A stretch of DNA of 64,000 bases from a marine gamma proteobacterium HTCC2143 (GTDB lineage Bacteria > Pseudomonadota > Gammaproteobacteria > Pseudomonadales > Dasaniaceae), in the NCBI GenBank assembly GCA_000169075.1, contig AAVT01000001.1:1005201-1069200 (forward strand). The letters run 5' to 3'. Of the stretch, positions 33,660-43,499 are shown piece by piece. Numbering within the stretch: the stretch's first letter is position 1; each line of letters begins with the position of its first letter. Position numbers and translations under genes: made by a program. A model generated the notes under the pieces. The model saw only the letters and a list, made by a program, of their open reading frames with translations, ran no database searches and was not told the DNA's origin.

Positions 33660-34841
33660 ATGAGAGAAGCAGTAATCGTATCTACCGCTCGCACAGCGCT
33701 TACAAAGGCGGCTCGCGGCGCATTTAACAACACGCACGGCATAAAATTGGCCGCTCATTCAATTCAGCATGCCATGGAGCGCGCGCAGCTGAATCCTGCT
33801 GATGTTGACGACATTATTCTTGGTAATGCAGCAAGTGCAGGTAGTACAGGCATGAATGTCGCGCGTAACGCGGCACTGTCTGCAGGTTGTCCCGTGACTA
33901 CTTCTGGTACCACCATCAATCGGTTTTGTTCTTCTGGTTTGCAGTCGCTTGCCATGGGTGCCGGTCGTATTATCGCCGAAGGCGTTGATGTCATGGTAAC
34001 CGGTGGTGTTGAGAGTATTTCTTTACAAGCGGTTGCTGACCCTAAGCAGTCCATCGAGCCAGAGCTTTATGAAGCTTACCCGGGCCTTTGGTATCCTATG
34101 ATCAGAACAGCTGATACTGTTGCTAGCCGTTACAATGTCTCTCGGGAATCTCAGGACGAGTATTCATTGATCAGCCAGCAACGCTGTGCCGCAGGCCAGG
34201 CAGCTGGCAAATTTGATGATGAGATTGTGCCCATGAACACCATCATGAAAGTGATGAATAAGGAAACAGGAGAAGTTACTGAGCAGGAAGCTGTTGCCGA
34301 TCGCGATGATTGTAATCGTCCTTCTACAACGGCAGAAGGTCTTGCTAGTTTGAAGCCAATCATGGGTGACGATGCCTTTATCACTGCTGGCAATGCATCA
34401 CAGTTATCTGATGGTTCCTCTGCGCAAGTATTAATGGAGCGTGCTGAAGCTGAGCGTCGTGGTCTGGATATCATGGGTACTTTCCGCGGATTTGCGGTCG
34501 GTGGCTGTGAGCCTGATGAAATGGGTATTGGTCCTGTTTTGGCAGTACCAAAATTGTTGAAAATAGCTGGTTTAACGGTTGATGATATCGATTTGTGGGA
34601 GCTGAACGAAGCATTTGCTAGTCAGGTTGTCTATAGTCGCGATGTTTTGGGTATCCCCATGGATAAACTGAATGTTAATGGTGGTTCTATCGCTATTGGC
34701 CACCCATTTGGCATGTCGGGATCACGGATGGTAGGCCATTTGTTGATTGAAGGGCGTCGTCGTGGTGCTCGCTACGGTGTTGTCACTATGTGTATCGGTG
34801 GTGGTATGGGTGCTGCTGGTTTGTTCGAAATTAACTCGTAA
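33660..34841 (+). CDS. Thiolase (acetyl-CoA C-acyltransferase), copy 1
   Basis: This 393-residue thiolase has the acyl-accepting cysteine in [10 protein letters not shown] (about residue 87), the histidine in [12 protein letters not shown] and the second cysteine in [13 protein letters not shown]. An A-G-G-G-A-T-A-A spaced ribosome site (GAGGGA) precedes the ATG. It cleaves 3-ketoacyl-CoA with CoA to release acetyl- or propionyl-CoA. The family members that carry M-G-I-G-P and N-R-F-C-S-S-G are degradative. A tandem paralogue of the same length follows at 35111, after a strong terminator, so the two have separate promoters. Confidence 0.92.
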   Translation: MREAVIVSTARTALTKAARGAFNNTHGIKLAAHSIQHAMERAQLNPADVDDIILGNAASAGSTGMNVARNAALSAGCPVTTSGTTINRFCSSGLQSLAMGAGRIIAEGVDVMVTGGVESISLQAVADPKQSIEPELYEAYPGLWYPMIRTADTVASRYNVSRESQDEYSLISQQRCAAGQAAGKFDDEIVPMNTIMKVMNKETGEVTEQEAVADRDDCNRPSTTAEGLASLKPIMGDDAFITAGNASQLSDGSSAQVLMERAEAERRGLDIMGTFRGFAVGGCEPDEMGIGPVLAVPKLLKIAGLTVDDIDLWELNEAFASQVVYSRDVLGIPMDKLNVNGGSIAIGHPFGMSGSRMVGHLLIEGRRRGARYGVVTMCIGGGMGAAGLFEINS

Positions 34842-34907
34842 CAAATCATTAGTTGCGATGTTGTTCCCGCTCAGGCGGGAGCCCATCGATCGCGTTTAAC
34901 CGCGCAT

Positions 34908-34938
34908 AAACAAGAGCCATTTATGGCTCTTGTTTCGT
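34908..34938 (+). terminator. Rho-independent terminator after thiolase copy 1
   Basis: A 13 bp perfect stem (AAACAAGAGCCAT / ATGGCTCTTGTTT) with a 2 bp centre sits 66 bp after the thiolase stop. Its arms end in A- and T-rich flanks, and more T residues follow. A smaller hairpin, TCCCGC/GCGGGA, precedes it at about 34865-34880. Confidence 0.7.
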
Positions 34939-35110
34939 TTCTGGGATCCTTTTCTTTGACAATTGGTTGGGGGCCTAGACATCGCTGCTGATGGAGGGGA
35001 TCTAAACAGGGCCCGCTGAAGTAAGTGCTAATTGTCACGCATTCGATCTTGTTAGAAATAGTGTGTATTATCCGTGTCGACTAATATCACTCATACACTA
35101 GGAGAGAACT

Positions 35111-36292
35111 ATGCGCGAAGCAGTTATCGTTTCCGTAGCCCGCACGGGCTTGGCCAAATCCATTCGTGGTGGCTTTAATAACACCACCGGTACCGCCATG
35201 GCGGGTCATGCTGTGCAGCATGCGATCGAGCGTGCAGGGGTTGAGCCAGCAGAAGTTGAAGAAGTTGTTGTCGGCTGCGGCACGCCACAAGGCACTACGG
35301 GTAATAATATTGGTCGACTCGCTGCTTTGAAGGCAGGGTGTCCCGTAACTACCTCAGGTTTCACGGTTAGCCGTCATTGCTCTTCGGGCCTGAATGCTAT
35401 TGCAACGGCGGCGGGCCGTATCATTACTGATGGTGTGCCTATTGCTGTAGGTGCAGGTGTAGAGTCTATTTCTCTGTCCCAGCCCGGTGGTCCATTTACA
35501 CTGTCTAATGACCTGCCTTTATTTGACCAGTACCCCGGCTTAATGAAGCCGATGATCGAGACGGCTGACATCGTCGCCGAACGTTACAATATTAGCCGCG
35601 AAGCACAGGACGAATATTCACTGCAGAGCCAGTTGCGCATGGCCGCTGCACAAGAAGCCGGGCTCTTCGCCAATGAAATTGTGCCGATGAAAACCCAGAT
35701 GATTCAGCGCAATAAAGAAACAGGCGAAGAAACCATTGTTGATTACGTTGTTGATCGTGACGAATGTAATCGTCCAGGGACTACCTTAGCAGGGTTGCAA
35801 TCATTACAACCTATTAGAGGTGCTGATCAATTTATTACTGCGGGTAATGCTTCGCAGCTTTCTGATGGTGCTGCGGCAGTCACGTTGATGGATTCCAAAG
35901 AAGCAGAACGAAGAGGTGTTGAGGCTTTAGGTGCTTTTCGTGGTTTTGCTATTGGCGGCTGTGAACCAGATGAAATGGGTATTGGTCCTGTTGTTGCGGT
36001 TCCTCGGTTGCTGCAACGTGCAGGCTTAACAGTGCAAGATATTGATATCTGGGAGCTTAACGAAGCTTTCGCTAGTCAATGTTTGTATTCTCGGGACTTT
36101 TTAGGAATAGACCCTGAAAAATACAATGTTAATGGCGGTTCTATTGCTGTTGGCCACCCTTTTGGAATGACAGGTGCTCGTTGCACGGGTCACATTTTGC
36201 TGGAAGGTAAGCGTCGTGGTGCCAAGTACGGTGTTGTGACTATGTGTATCGGTGGTGGTATGGGTGCTGCTGGATTGTTTGAAATCTTCTAA
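35111..36292 (+). CDS. Thiolase (acetyl-CoA C-acyltransferase), copy 2
   Basis: This 393-residue thiolase aligns with copy 1 along its whole length without gaps at the motifs: [12 protein letters not shown] for the nucleophilic cysteine, [11 protein letters not shown] for the histidine and the identical [13 protein letters not shown] end. The region after the first cysteine differs most ([16 protein letters not shown] against [15 protein letters not shown]), which is the part that shapes the acyl pocket. The two copies are therefore probably specialised for different chain or ring substrates. An AGGAGAG ribosome site precedes the ATG. Confidence 0.92.
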   Translation: MREAVIVSVARTGLAKSIRGGFNNTTGTAMAGHAVQHAIERAGVEPAEVEEVVVGCGTPQGTTGNNIGRLAALKAGCPVTTSGFTVSRHCSSGLNAIATAAGRIITDGVPIAVGAGVESISLSQPGGPFTLSNDLPLFDQYPGLMKPMIETADIVAERYNISREAQDEYSLQSQLRMAAAQEAGLFANEIVPMKTQMIQRNKETGEETIVDYVVDRDECNRPGTTLAGLQSLQPIRGADQFITAGNASQLSDGAAAVTLMDSKEAERRGVEALGAFRGFAIGGCEPDEMGIGPVVAVPRLLQRAGLTVQDIDIWELNEAFASQCLYSRDFLGIDPEKYNVNGGSIAVGHPFGMTGARCTGHILLEGKRRGAKYGVVTMCIGGGMGAAGLFEIF

Positions 36293-36306
36293 ATCTAGCC
36301 TTGCTT

Positions 36307-36345
36307 ACTTGGCGTGGTCACCATAGACGCGCCAAGTCTCCTTTC
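36307..36345 (+). terminator. Putative terminator after thiolase copy 2
   Basis: An imperfect hairpin with outer arms ACTTGGCG and CGCGCCAAGT is followed by CTCCTTTCT, 15 bp after the thiolase stop. Confidence 0.45.
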
Positions 36346-36558
36346 TGTTTTGCGTTCGCTGAGTTAGTTTCTTGGTCCATATGGCCACTGTGATTGGCAT
36401 CGCCGCGTAAACCCGCGTTGGCGCGCAAGTTGCGCTGTTTTACTCCCCCCCTCTCTTTTTTTCCGCTAAGACTCGCGTAGTTGTGACCTGTGTTCAATAA
36501 ACCGCAGTGTGATTTGCCGCGGTAACATCAGTAAAGCGACGTTGACCTTTTGAATCGG

Positions 36559-36598
36559 CAAAAAAAAGCCAACCTTACAATGAGGCTGGCTTTTTTTT
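36559..36598 (-). terminator. Rho-independent terminator for the second copper-monooxygenase fusion
   Basis: An A-run, the arms AAGCCAACCT and AGGCTGGCTT (one mismatch or wobble) and an 8 bp T-run form a terminator 39 bp beyond the stop of the minus-strand gene. The remaining bases of the 344 bp convergent gap from 36293 to 36636 show nothing else. Confidence 0.72.
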
Positions 36599-36636
36599 GA
36601 GAGCAAGGACGCGATGTCCTCACTCGGGTACTGGGT

Positions 36637-38562
36637 TTAGTGAGTGCTAGCCACTTTTTTCGCTTCGCGGGCTTTATCCAATTGAGCCAACAGTGGTTTT
36701 AGCTCTTTCACATCGAGTCCGCCGTCCTGGTTTGCGTCGAGTAATCCCCACATGGGTGCTAGCCGTTTGCCGAAGCTCTCAGGTAGCTCTTCCAGCATGA
36801 GCAAGCCATCCATATTGGTATCCATAAAGCCTATCATCTGCGCAGCTCTAGTATCCTCTTTGGTATAGATAGGTTTTTCAGAAGTTTCATTGTCCCATTC
36901 AAAACTCATGCTGCCATAGAGCATTTCATCATGAGATTGTAATCCCCACGGCACAGTGCGGTCGGGGTTAGGGTTACTGGGGTTGTCAGCAGAATTGTCA
37001 AATGTAGAGCTGTAAACCATTTTGCTACCCTTAGGCAACTTTAATGGCTTTTCAAAGGTATAGGTTCGCTGCCAGTTAAAATCGTACACTGGAACTGACA
37101 ATACAACCTCGGAATCTCCGTTCGGGTATTCTACGGTGTATTTTGCACTGCTCCCCCGATAGTGGGCGTGTGCGGTCAACGAATACAAAGTGGCGTCATC
37201 GGAGAAGGTGAAATATGCGTTCTCTTCATGTGCCGCTGAATTTGGTTCGATTTTAATTGAAGTATCAACAATAACGTGGGTGCGCAAAAAGTTAGCGGGG
37301 GGTTCGTCGGCAAAATAAAGCCCAACACGTGTCTTGTCTGTGGTTGCTATTCCTATGGGGGTGTAGTGCATCTGCAGTAAAAATGCTTCTCCAGCAGGGA
37401 CAAAAACGCCGGTACCTGTTGGCAGCTCAGCAGACTCGTTGCCAACGGCATAACCCATAATGTAATTGTCGAACACGGATCCAAGGTCTTTTGTTTCAGG
37501 AACAGGTCCGGACCCCATCAATACGTGATGAACGACTCGGCCATCACCGGGGATAATCGTTGCAGCTTTTACCCAAACATCTTTGCCGAGAGGGTTTGGC
37601 ACGACTGGGAATTCATAGTCGACAACGCCAGTTGCGGGAATATCATAGGCCTGCACTTCCAAGATCAAATCAGGCTCACCTAAAGTCCACTTAGACTCCA
37701 AAGGTTTAACCGCCAGCAGCGGGTCCGGGCCTTCACCCCGTTCAGCGCCGGCTTCTATCCAGCCAACAAGTGTTTTTATCTCGTCGTTAGAAATGCTTCC
37801 ATCGTGTTCCCAAACACCCGTTTCGGGGTCTGCATGCCACGGTGGCATACGTTTGGTACGAATGACTTCCCGGATCATGGGAGCAAAGCCTTTAATCATA
37901 CTGTATTCAGTCATCGCCCAAGGTGCGATACCGCCTTGCGAGTGACAAGCCGTACAGTTGTCGACCAAAATTGGTGCAATATCATCAGCATAACTAATCG
38001 TTTTTGCTGTTTCTGTATGGGGATAAGTGATCTCACAGCCGCTAGACGCTATCGATGCAACGTTAACAGGCTCGCCTGCAATCAGCGAATCGAGAGCGGT
38101 GCGTAGATCAGCGCTGCCATTTCCCCGATAAACGATTTTTTTACTATTAGGCTCGATGACTAGAACTTCACCCGCGTTGGTTAATTCTAACGACGAGCCA
38201 ATGATTTGGGCGGTATCGTGCAGAACGGGAACATTTAACCCGTTCTGTTCTGCGTTAGCGGCTATTGCGCCCCGAGAATCTTTTTGATCCGAATTGATCA
38301 TTAATACTTTTACGCCTTGGTCGGCATAGTCTTGTTGCAGGGCGTTGTAGGTTTCGCTGTTGTCAGTTGTCATGTCGCAACTGTTGCTGTGTGCAACTAA
38401 TACGATAGCCTTGGCATCTTTCTCATAATAAAGGTTTTGAGCTTTGCCAGTGTGATCTAGCAACATAAAATCGTCGGCGCTATCAACTTTCGCTATTGCG
38501 TGTCCGGCGAAAATGAGAGTACAGAGTAAGGCTGCAGCTCCGGCCTTGGTGATAGATATCAT
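36637..38562 (-). CDS. Exported redoxin / cytochrome c / PHM-like copper monooxygenase / EF-hand fusion, copy 2
   Basis: This 641-residue paralogue of the gene at 25070 starts at an ATG with AAGGGG upstream. Order: signal peptide (1-24), redoxin-like domain whose cysteine is in H-S-N-S-C (residue 62), haem motif CTACH at 203-207 with RMPPWHADP after it, and copper ligands H335-H336, H389 (QMHY), H455 and H457 (HAHYRG) and M537 (DEML). Two EF-hand loops lie at 571-582 and 599-610, one more than in copy 1. The redoxin cysteine context differs from copy 1 (no G-C-P), so peroxidase activity is doubtful. Location is predicted periplasmic. The substrate is unknown. Confidence 0.85.
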   Translation of the reverse strand: MISITKAGAAALLCTLIFAGHAIAKVDSADDFMLLDHTGKAQNLYYEKDAKAIVLVAHSNSCDMTTDNSETYNALQQDYADQGVKVLMINSDQKDSRGAIAANAEQNGLNVPVLHDTAQIIGSSLELTNAGEVLVIEPNSKKIVYRGNGSADLRTALDSLIAGEPVNVASIASSGCEITYPHTETAKTISYADDIAPILVDNCTACHSQGGIAPWAMTEYSMIKGFAPMIREVIRTKRMPPWHADPETGVWEHDGSISNDEIKTLVGWIEAGAERGEGPDPLLAVKPLESKWTLGEPDLILEVQAYDIPATGVVDYEFPVVPNPLGKDVWVKAATIIPGDGRVVHHVLMGSGPVPETKDLGSVFDNYIMGYAVGNESAELPTGTGVFVPAGEAFLLQMHYTPIGIATTDKTRVGLYFADEPPANFLRTHVIVDTSIKIEPNSAAHEENAYFTFSDDATLYSLTAHAHYRGSSAKYTVEYPNGDSEVVLSVPVYDFNWQRTYTFEKPLKLPKGSKMVYSSTFDNSADNPSNPNPDRTVPWGLQSHDEMLYGSMSFEWDNETSEKPIYTKEDTRAAQMIGFMDTNMDGLLMLEELPESFGKRLAPMWGLLDANQDGGLDVKELKPLLAQLDKAREAKKVASTH

Positions 38563-38785
38563 GGTGTTACCCCTTTGAGTAATATCTTATACAGTTGATC
38601 AATATACCTTATTCTATCACTGGCTTAAAAGATTGCTTAATTACATTTAGGCAATACAAAAAGAGCGGAGCAGGTTGTGATGAGAGGTATGAGCCACTAA
38701 TTTACGGTGATACAGACATCCCAGCGCACAGCAAGCATTCAGGGTGCTAGGCCTGACTGCTTTATGCCTGAATAAGAGACCAGGA

Positions 38786-40312
38786 TTAACCCTGCTGTGC
38801 TTGTTGGCGAAGGACAGTTTTCAACACCTTACCGGTAGTATTTCTTGGTAGTGCATCGATAAACCGAACGGAGCGAGGCAATTTGAATTTTGCCATTTTC
38901 CCGTCACAGTGGTTGAGTATGTCTTCTTCAGTTAAGGTGCTGCCGCTCTTCAATACGGCTACAACACAGCCAATTTCTCCCCATTTTTCGTCAGGTAAGC
39001 CAATGACTGCGGCTTCAGTGATATCTTCCAGTTGATAGATGGTATTTTCTACTTCTGCCGGATAAACATTTTCGCCGCCGGAAATATACATATCTTTGGT
39101 CCGATCGACGATGTAATAAAATCCGTCTTCATCGATACGGGCAGCATCCCCGGTACGAAACCATCCGTCGACAAAATCTTTTACGTTAGCCTCGGGCCGA
39201 TTCCAGTAAGATTCGATGATATTGCCACCCTGTACCCATAATTCACCAATCTCATTGGCCGACACATCGCTGCCGTCGTCAGCAACAATGCGGACTTTGG
39301 TGAACATGAGCGTTTTCCCGCAGGAACCAATTTTTTCTAAGGCATATTCTCTCGGCAATGAAAAGACACTAGGCCCGGTTTCTGTCATGCCATAGCCCTG
39401 CTGCAATTGCAGGCCTTTTTCGATCCAGATTTTAAGCAGCGGAACCGGCATTGGCGCAGCTCCCACCGTCGCTAATTCGATACCTGACGGGTCAAAGTGC
39501 TCAAAGTCCGGGTGTTGGCACATAAACTGGAAAGTGGCAGGTACGCCGAGAAAGTGAGTAACCTGCACTGTTTTATTGTTTAGCGCGGCGAGCGTTGTTG
39601 CGGCATCGAAGCTCCTCATCATCAAGATACGGCCACCAACAAATAATGTCGGCACGGTATAACAGTTGAGCCCACCTATGTGGAACACGGGCATAAACGT
39701 CAGAGAAATAGATGATTGAGTAATGTTGGAGTTTGACATGTTATTCAGGTTGTTAGACTGCATGACATAGTGAGTTATTCGTGCCCCTTTGGGTCTGCCG
39801 GTGGTGCCGGAGGTATACATAATCACCCATAAGGCGCTTAGGTCTTGGTCGACCATATGGTATATCGGTACGGCTTCTGCGAGGCCATATTCGTAGCGAC
39901 TTTTAGAACCGTCTCCCTGCATGTCGATCAGCGGAAGATCGCAACCCATGGCAACTTCCTTACCAACTTCCAAAAAATCAGCATCGCAAAATAGCGCTTT
40001 GGCCTCGGCATCACCGGTAATAAAATCCAGTTCATCGGCAACCAAGCGGTAATTCAGTGGGACTAATACGGCGCCTATTCGAGCACAGGCAAAGAGAATT
40101 TCCATAAAGTCACTGCTATTTTGAGACAAAATAGCAACGTGCTGACCCTGCTGAATATTCAGTCCATCGCGCAGAAAACCTGCACATTGGGCGACACGCT
40201 CATTCATCTGCGCATAGGTATATTCTCGCTCGGAAAATAAATCGGTAATAGCGATTGCATTGGGCCTAGTGCCGGCATGAGTGGCTATCCAATCGTGAAC
40301 TTTGGTATACAT
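38786..40312 (-). CDS. AMP-dependent acyl-CoA synthetase (fatty-acid-CoA ligase family)
   Basis: This 508-residue ligase uses the ATG at 40312, with GAGG about 7 bp upstream; a TTG at 40366 extends the frame without support. It has the P-loop-like YTSGTTGRPKG, the A5 region GYGMTETG, A7/A8 TGDAARIDEDGFYYIVDRTKD with MYISGGENVYPAEVE, and the C-terminal lysine in NTTGKVLK. It activates a carboxylic acid to its CoA thioester with ATP, which supplies the substrates for the dehydrogenases and thiolases around it. Chain length or ring specificity cannot be deduced. Confidence 0.92.
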   Translation of the reverse strand: MYTKVHDWIATHAGTRPNAIAITDLFSEREYTYAQMNERVAQCAGFLRDGLNIQQGQHVAILSQNSSDFMEILFACARIGAVLVPLNYRLVADELDFITGDAEAKALFCDADFLEVGKEVAMGCDLPLIDMQGDGSKSRYEYGLAEAVPIYHMVDQDLSALWVIMYTSGTTGRPKGARITHYVMQSNNLNNMSNSNITQSSISLTFMPVFHIGGLNCYTVPTLFVGGRILMMRSFDAATTLAALNNKTVQVTHFLGVPATFQFMCQHPDFEHFDPSGIELATVGAAPMPVPLLKIWIEKGLQLQQGYGMTETGPSVFSLPREYALEKIGSCGKTLMFTKVRIVADDGSDVSANEIGELWVQGGNIIESYWNRPEANVKDFVDGWFRTGDAARIDEDGFYYIVDRTKDMYISGGENVYPAEVENTIYQLEDITEAAVIGLPDEKWGEIGCVVAVLKSGSTLTEEDILNHCDGKMAKFKLPRSVRFIDALPRNTTGKVLKTVLRQQAQQG

Positions 40313-40803
40313 AGCTGCCTCTGTTATCGTTTTATTGTTGTGATGTAGGGTGTTAAACAGGTCCAAGATAATATCATTATCGGTAGCACTTTGGGCTGTG
40401 TTCTTATTGGTACCTATACACAGCGAGTTTCAGCTGCAAATATTGTGGCTTACAAAAGCGACTATTTTGACGGCACTGCAGCCCCAATGATAAAAATATC
40501 CTGTCAAAACGTCTTAGGAGAGTGGCTCTATCAAGAGAAATAATAGCCCGGGCTTGGGCCCTAATGCAGGAGTGCGCTGGCTGCCTTTGGTGATGCGTAG
40601 CCTACGGATAGTCAACCTGCGAGAATCATGATTAAGCGACCTTAATAGCTGATCAGTGGGTAGGCGGATAATTTTTTGCCGAAAAGATTGCCTAACTTTT
40701 TCAGAATGATTACTCTCAGGACTGTGAAAAACAATAAAACAGGTGCGCATCGTCATGCGTATTAGAAAAAAACAATAATGACAATTCTCAGTGTGGAGTG
40801 ACA
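40313..40803. other. Divergent intergenic region
   Basis: The 491 bp between the ligase and the ACAD11-like gene should contain both promoters. An open frame on the minus strand at 40514-40804 has no family features. No repeat, RNA gene or clear hairpin was seen. Confidence 0.45.
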
Positions 40804-42075
40804 ATGAACTTCGATATCCCTAGGGACCTCAACGATTATCTGCAAGAACTTGATGAATTTATTGATCGAGAAATAAAACCGATGCAGGCAGAAAACGACA
40901 ATGAGCGATTTTTTGATCATCGTCGGGAAGATGCTCGAACAGATTGGGAACGAGGGGGGTTGCCTAACGAAGAATGGGAAGCGCTATTGCACCGAGCTAA
41001 GCGGAAAGCTGACGAAGCGGGCCACTACCGGTATGCCTCCCCACAGTCATATGGCGGTAAAGATGGAACCAACTTGGGGATGGCGATCATTCGAGAGCAT
41101 CTCGCAGCTAAAGGTTTGGGCTTGCATAACGACTTGCAAAACGAACATTCGATAGTCGGTAATAATGTTGGCCTACTGTTGATGATTCAATATGGTACAG
41201 ATAAACAAAAAGCAGAATGGATAGATGGCTTGGCAGAGGGCAAGCTGGGGTTTGCGTTTGGTATTACCGAACCCGAGCATGGATCTGATGCGACTTATAT
41301 GGAAACCCATGCGGAGCGTGACGGTGATGGCTGGGTTATAAACGGTTGTAAAACTTGGAACACAGGTATTCATAAAGCGCCTTATGACTTAATTTTTGCT
41401 CGTACCAGTGGCAAGCCGGGAGATGGACGAGGGATAACTGCATTCCTTGTACCCATGAAGAGCGAAGGCTTCAAAGTTGAGGAAATGCTGTGGACGTTCA
41501 ATATGCCTACCGACCATGGCACCGTGTCCTTGACCAATGTCAGGGTAAGCGACGATGCCATTTTTGGCGGTGAAGGCCGCGGCTTGGGCGTGGTTCAGCA
41601 TTTCTTTAATGAAAATAGGATTCGCCAAGCAGCGTCGTCGCTTGGCGCTGCGCAGTTTTGTATCAACGAGTCGATAAACTACGCTAAACACCGGTCTCCC
41701 TTTGGTAAACCGTTAGCTAGCAACCAAGGTATTCAATTTCCATTAGTGGAGTTGCAGACACAATGTGAAATGTTACGTGCGCTGATTCATAAAACTGCAT
41801 GGCAGATGGATGAGTACGGAGCGTTTTCTGTTTCTGATAAGGTCTCTATGTGCAATTACTGGTCGAATCGACTTTGTTGTGAAGCGGCAGACAGAGCGAT
41901 GCAAGTGCATGGCGGATTAGGGTACTCCCGACATAAGCCATTTGAACACATTTACCGCCATCACCGCCGCTACCGCATTACTGAAGGCGCAGAAGAGATC
42001 CAAATGCGCCGTGTTGCGGGCTATATGTTTGGTTTTATGGACCAGCGAGCACCCAAGGGTGTTAGTGAGTCGTGA
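40804..42075 (+). CDS. ACAD11-like acyl-CoA dehydrogenase
   Basis: This 423-residue acyl-CoA dehydrogenase starts at the ATG at 40804, with GGAG 5 bp upstream; a GTG at 40798 is open. FGITEPEHGSDATYM and NGCKTWNTGIH form the flavin region. The C-terminal ITEGAEEIQMRR keeps the glutamate at the standard MCAD position, in contrast to the paired enzymes upstream. The overall pattern resembles ACAD10/11 and the lvaC product of Pseudomonas. It is coupled by a 4 bp overlap to an APH-type kinase, the partner expected for such enzymes. The inferred role is removal of the phosphate from 4-phosphoacyl-CoA to give an enoyl-CoA. Confidence 0.88.
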   Translation: MNFDIPRDLNDYLQELDEFIDREIKPMQAENDNERFFDHRREDARTDWERGGLPNEEWEALLHRAKRKADEAGHYRYASPQSYGGKDGTNLGMAIIREHLAAKGLGLHNDLQNEHSIVGNNVGLLLMIQYGTDKQKAEWIDGLAEGKLGFAFGITEPEHGSDATYMETHAERDGDGWVINGCKTWNTGIHKAPYDLIFARTSGKPGDGRGITAFLVPMKSEGFKVEEMLWTFNMPTDHGTVSLTNVRVSDDAIFGGEGRGLGVVQHFFNENRIRQAASSLGAAQFCINESINYAKHRSPFGKPLASNQGIQFPLVELQTQCEMLRALIHKTAWQMDEYGAFSVSDKVSMCNYWSNRLCCEAADRAMQVHGGLGYSRHKPFEHIYRHHRRYRITEGAEEIQMRRVAGYMFGFMDQRAPKGVSES

Positions 42076-43481
42076 CAGAGTTCGATAGCAAATTAAGTGA
42101 TTGTCTGCATCGATTTGTTCCTCAGTTTCAGCAGTTGGTTAAGGCCGAACGCCTGTCTGGAGGGGCAAGTCAGGAGACCTATCGACTGACAGTCCTTGTG
42201 GACGGGGTGGAATTATTACTCGCGATGCGCAGAGCGCCAGGTGGTGCTGATGTAGAAAGAACGGCTGGTTACCCGGGCCTCGATGTTGAGGCATTGCTGA
42301 TGCAGGCGGCACTGGCTGCCAGTGTGCCGGCGCCTACTATTCATCATGTACTAAGCGAAAGCGATGGTCTTGGTGAAGGGTTCATTATGGAGTGGCTGGG
42401 GGGTGAAACACTCGGGGCGCGAATTGTAAAAATTCCGGCACTTGATGAGATTAGGCCACGTCTTGCTTTTGAGTGCGGTGAAGTGCTGGCAAGGATTCAT
42501 GCTATCAAGCTGGAGTCGTTTGGACTCGACAAAAAATTATTACCAATCACTCCCAAAGAACATGTTGAGCAGACCCTGGCTCGTTATATGGAATATCAAT
42601 CACCACAGCCTATGATCGATTACACCGGACGATGGCTGTTAGATAACCTTCCGCAAAACTATACGCCGGCATTGGTCCATACCGATTACCGCAATGGCAA
42701 TATCATGGTGTCTCCAGCAGGTGTGGAGGCGGTTCTCGATTGGGAGTTAGCCCATATTGGCGACCCTATGCGTGATTTGGGGTGGATTTGTACAAACTCT
42801 TGGAGGTTTGGTCATAGTGAGTTACCCGTAGGGGGGTTTGGCAGCTATGACGATTTTTTTTCAGGCTATGAGAGTGTTTGTGGTGTATCGGTGAACAGGG
42901 ATCATGTGAAGTTTTGGGAGATTTTTGGATCTTTCTGGTGGGCTGTTACTTGTTTGGGTATGGCGGACCACTACAGAAATGGGCCGGATAAAAGTATCGA
43001 ACGAGCAGCTATCGGTCGACGTTCGTCCGAGGGGCAGATTGACTGCGTAAATTTGCTAATGCCCGGATTGGTCGAACTAGTTACAAATGCGTCTAGCCCC
43101 GATGATGTTGGAATGCCGAGAGTGGATGAGCTACTGCTAGGTGTTAAAGACTTTCTTCAGCAGCAGGTTATGACGGAAACAGAGGGAAGAACCAATTTTA
43201 TGGCGAGAGTTGCTGCTAACTCCGTCAGTATTGTTGTTCGAGAACTGGAACTCGGACCGCAGGCAAATGTGTTAGAACTTGACCGCTTACAATCTTTGTT
43301 AGGCAACCCTGATAATCAATCAATTTTAGATTTACGGTGGCAGTTGTGTCGGGAATTAAACGCGGGTTCAATACCTTTAGAGTCGGAGGAACTCCAGCGA
43401 CATTTACGGTTTACGGTTGCCAATCAAGTGGCTATTGACCAGCCGAAGTACAGCGGTCTGCAGACTGCCCTTAATGCCTGA
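42072..43481 (+). CDS. APH-family phosphotransferase (ACAD10/11 N-terminal-domain-like)
   Basis: This 469-residue kinase-like protein starts at GTG in the stop of the dehydrogenase gene. The N-lobe has ERLSGGASQETYRL. The catalytic loop HTDYRNGN gives D205 and N210, and the metal site DWELAHIGDP gives D223. The last 130 residues form an extra helical domain seen in related proteins. In animals the same kinase is fused to ACAD10/11, and in the Pseudomonas lva operon LvaA acts on 4-hydroxyacyl-CoA. Here kinase and dehydrogenase are separate but coupled. Inferred role: phosphorylation of the 4-hydroxyl group of an acyl-CoA. Confidence 0.85.
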   Translation: MTEFDSKLSDCLHRFVPQFQQLVKAERLSGGASQETYRLTVLVDGVELLLAMRRAPGGADVERTAGYPGLDVEALLMQAALAASVPAPTIHHVLSESDGLGEGFIMEWLGGETLGARIVKIPALDEIRPRLAFECGEVLARIHAIKLESFGLDKKLLPITPKEHVEQTLARYMEYQSPQPMIDYTGRWLLDNLPQNYTPALVHTDYRNGNIMVSPAGVEAVLDWELAHIGDPMRDLGWICTNSWRFGHSELPVGGFGSYDDFFSGYESVCGVSVNRDHVKFWEIFGSFWWAVTCLGMADHYRNGPDKSIERAAIGRRSSEGQIDCVNLLMPGLVELVTNASSPDDVGMPRVDELLLGVKDFLQQQVMTETEGRTNFMARVAANSVSIVVRELELGPQANVLELDRLQSLLGNPDNQSILDLRWQLCRELNAGSIPLESEELQRHLRFTVANQVAIDQPKYSGLQTALNA

Positions 43482-43499
43482 GTAGGTATTTTTGTTGAG

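Noticed and set aside
40514..40804. Open frame of 96 codons in the ligase/ACAD11-like gap
   Set aside because: No similarity or structural features recognised; overlaps the probable promoter region of the gene at 40804.
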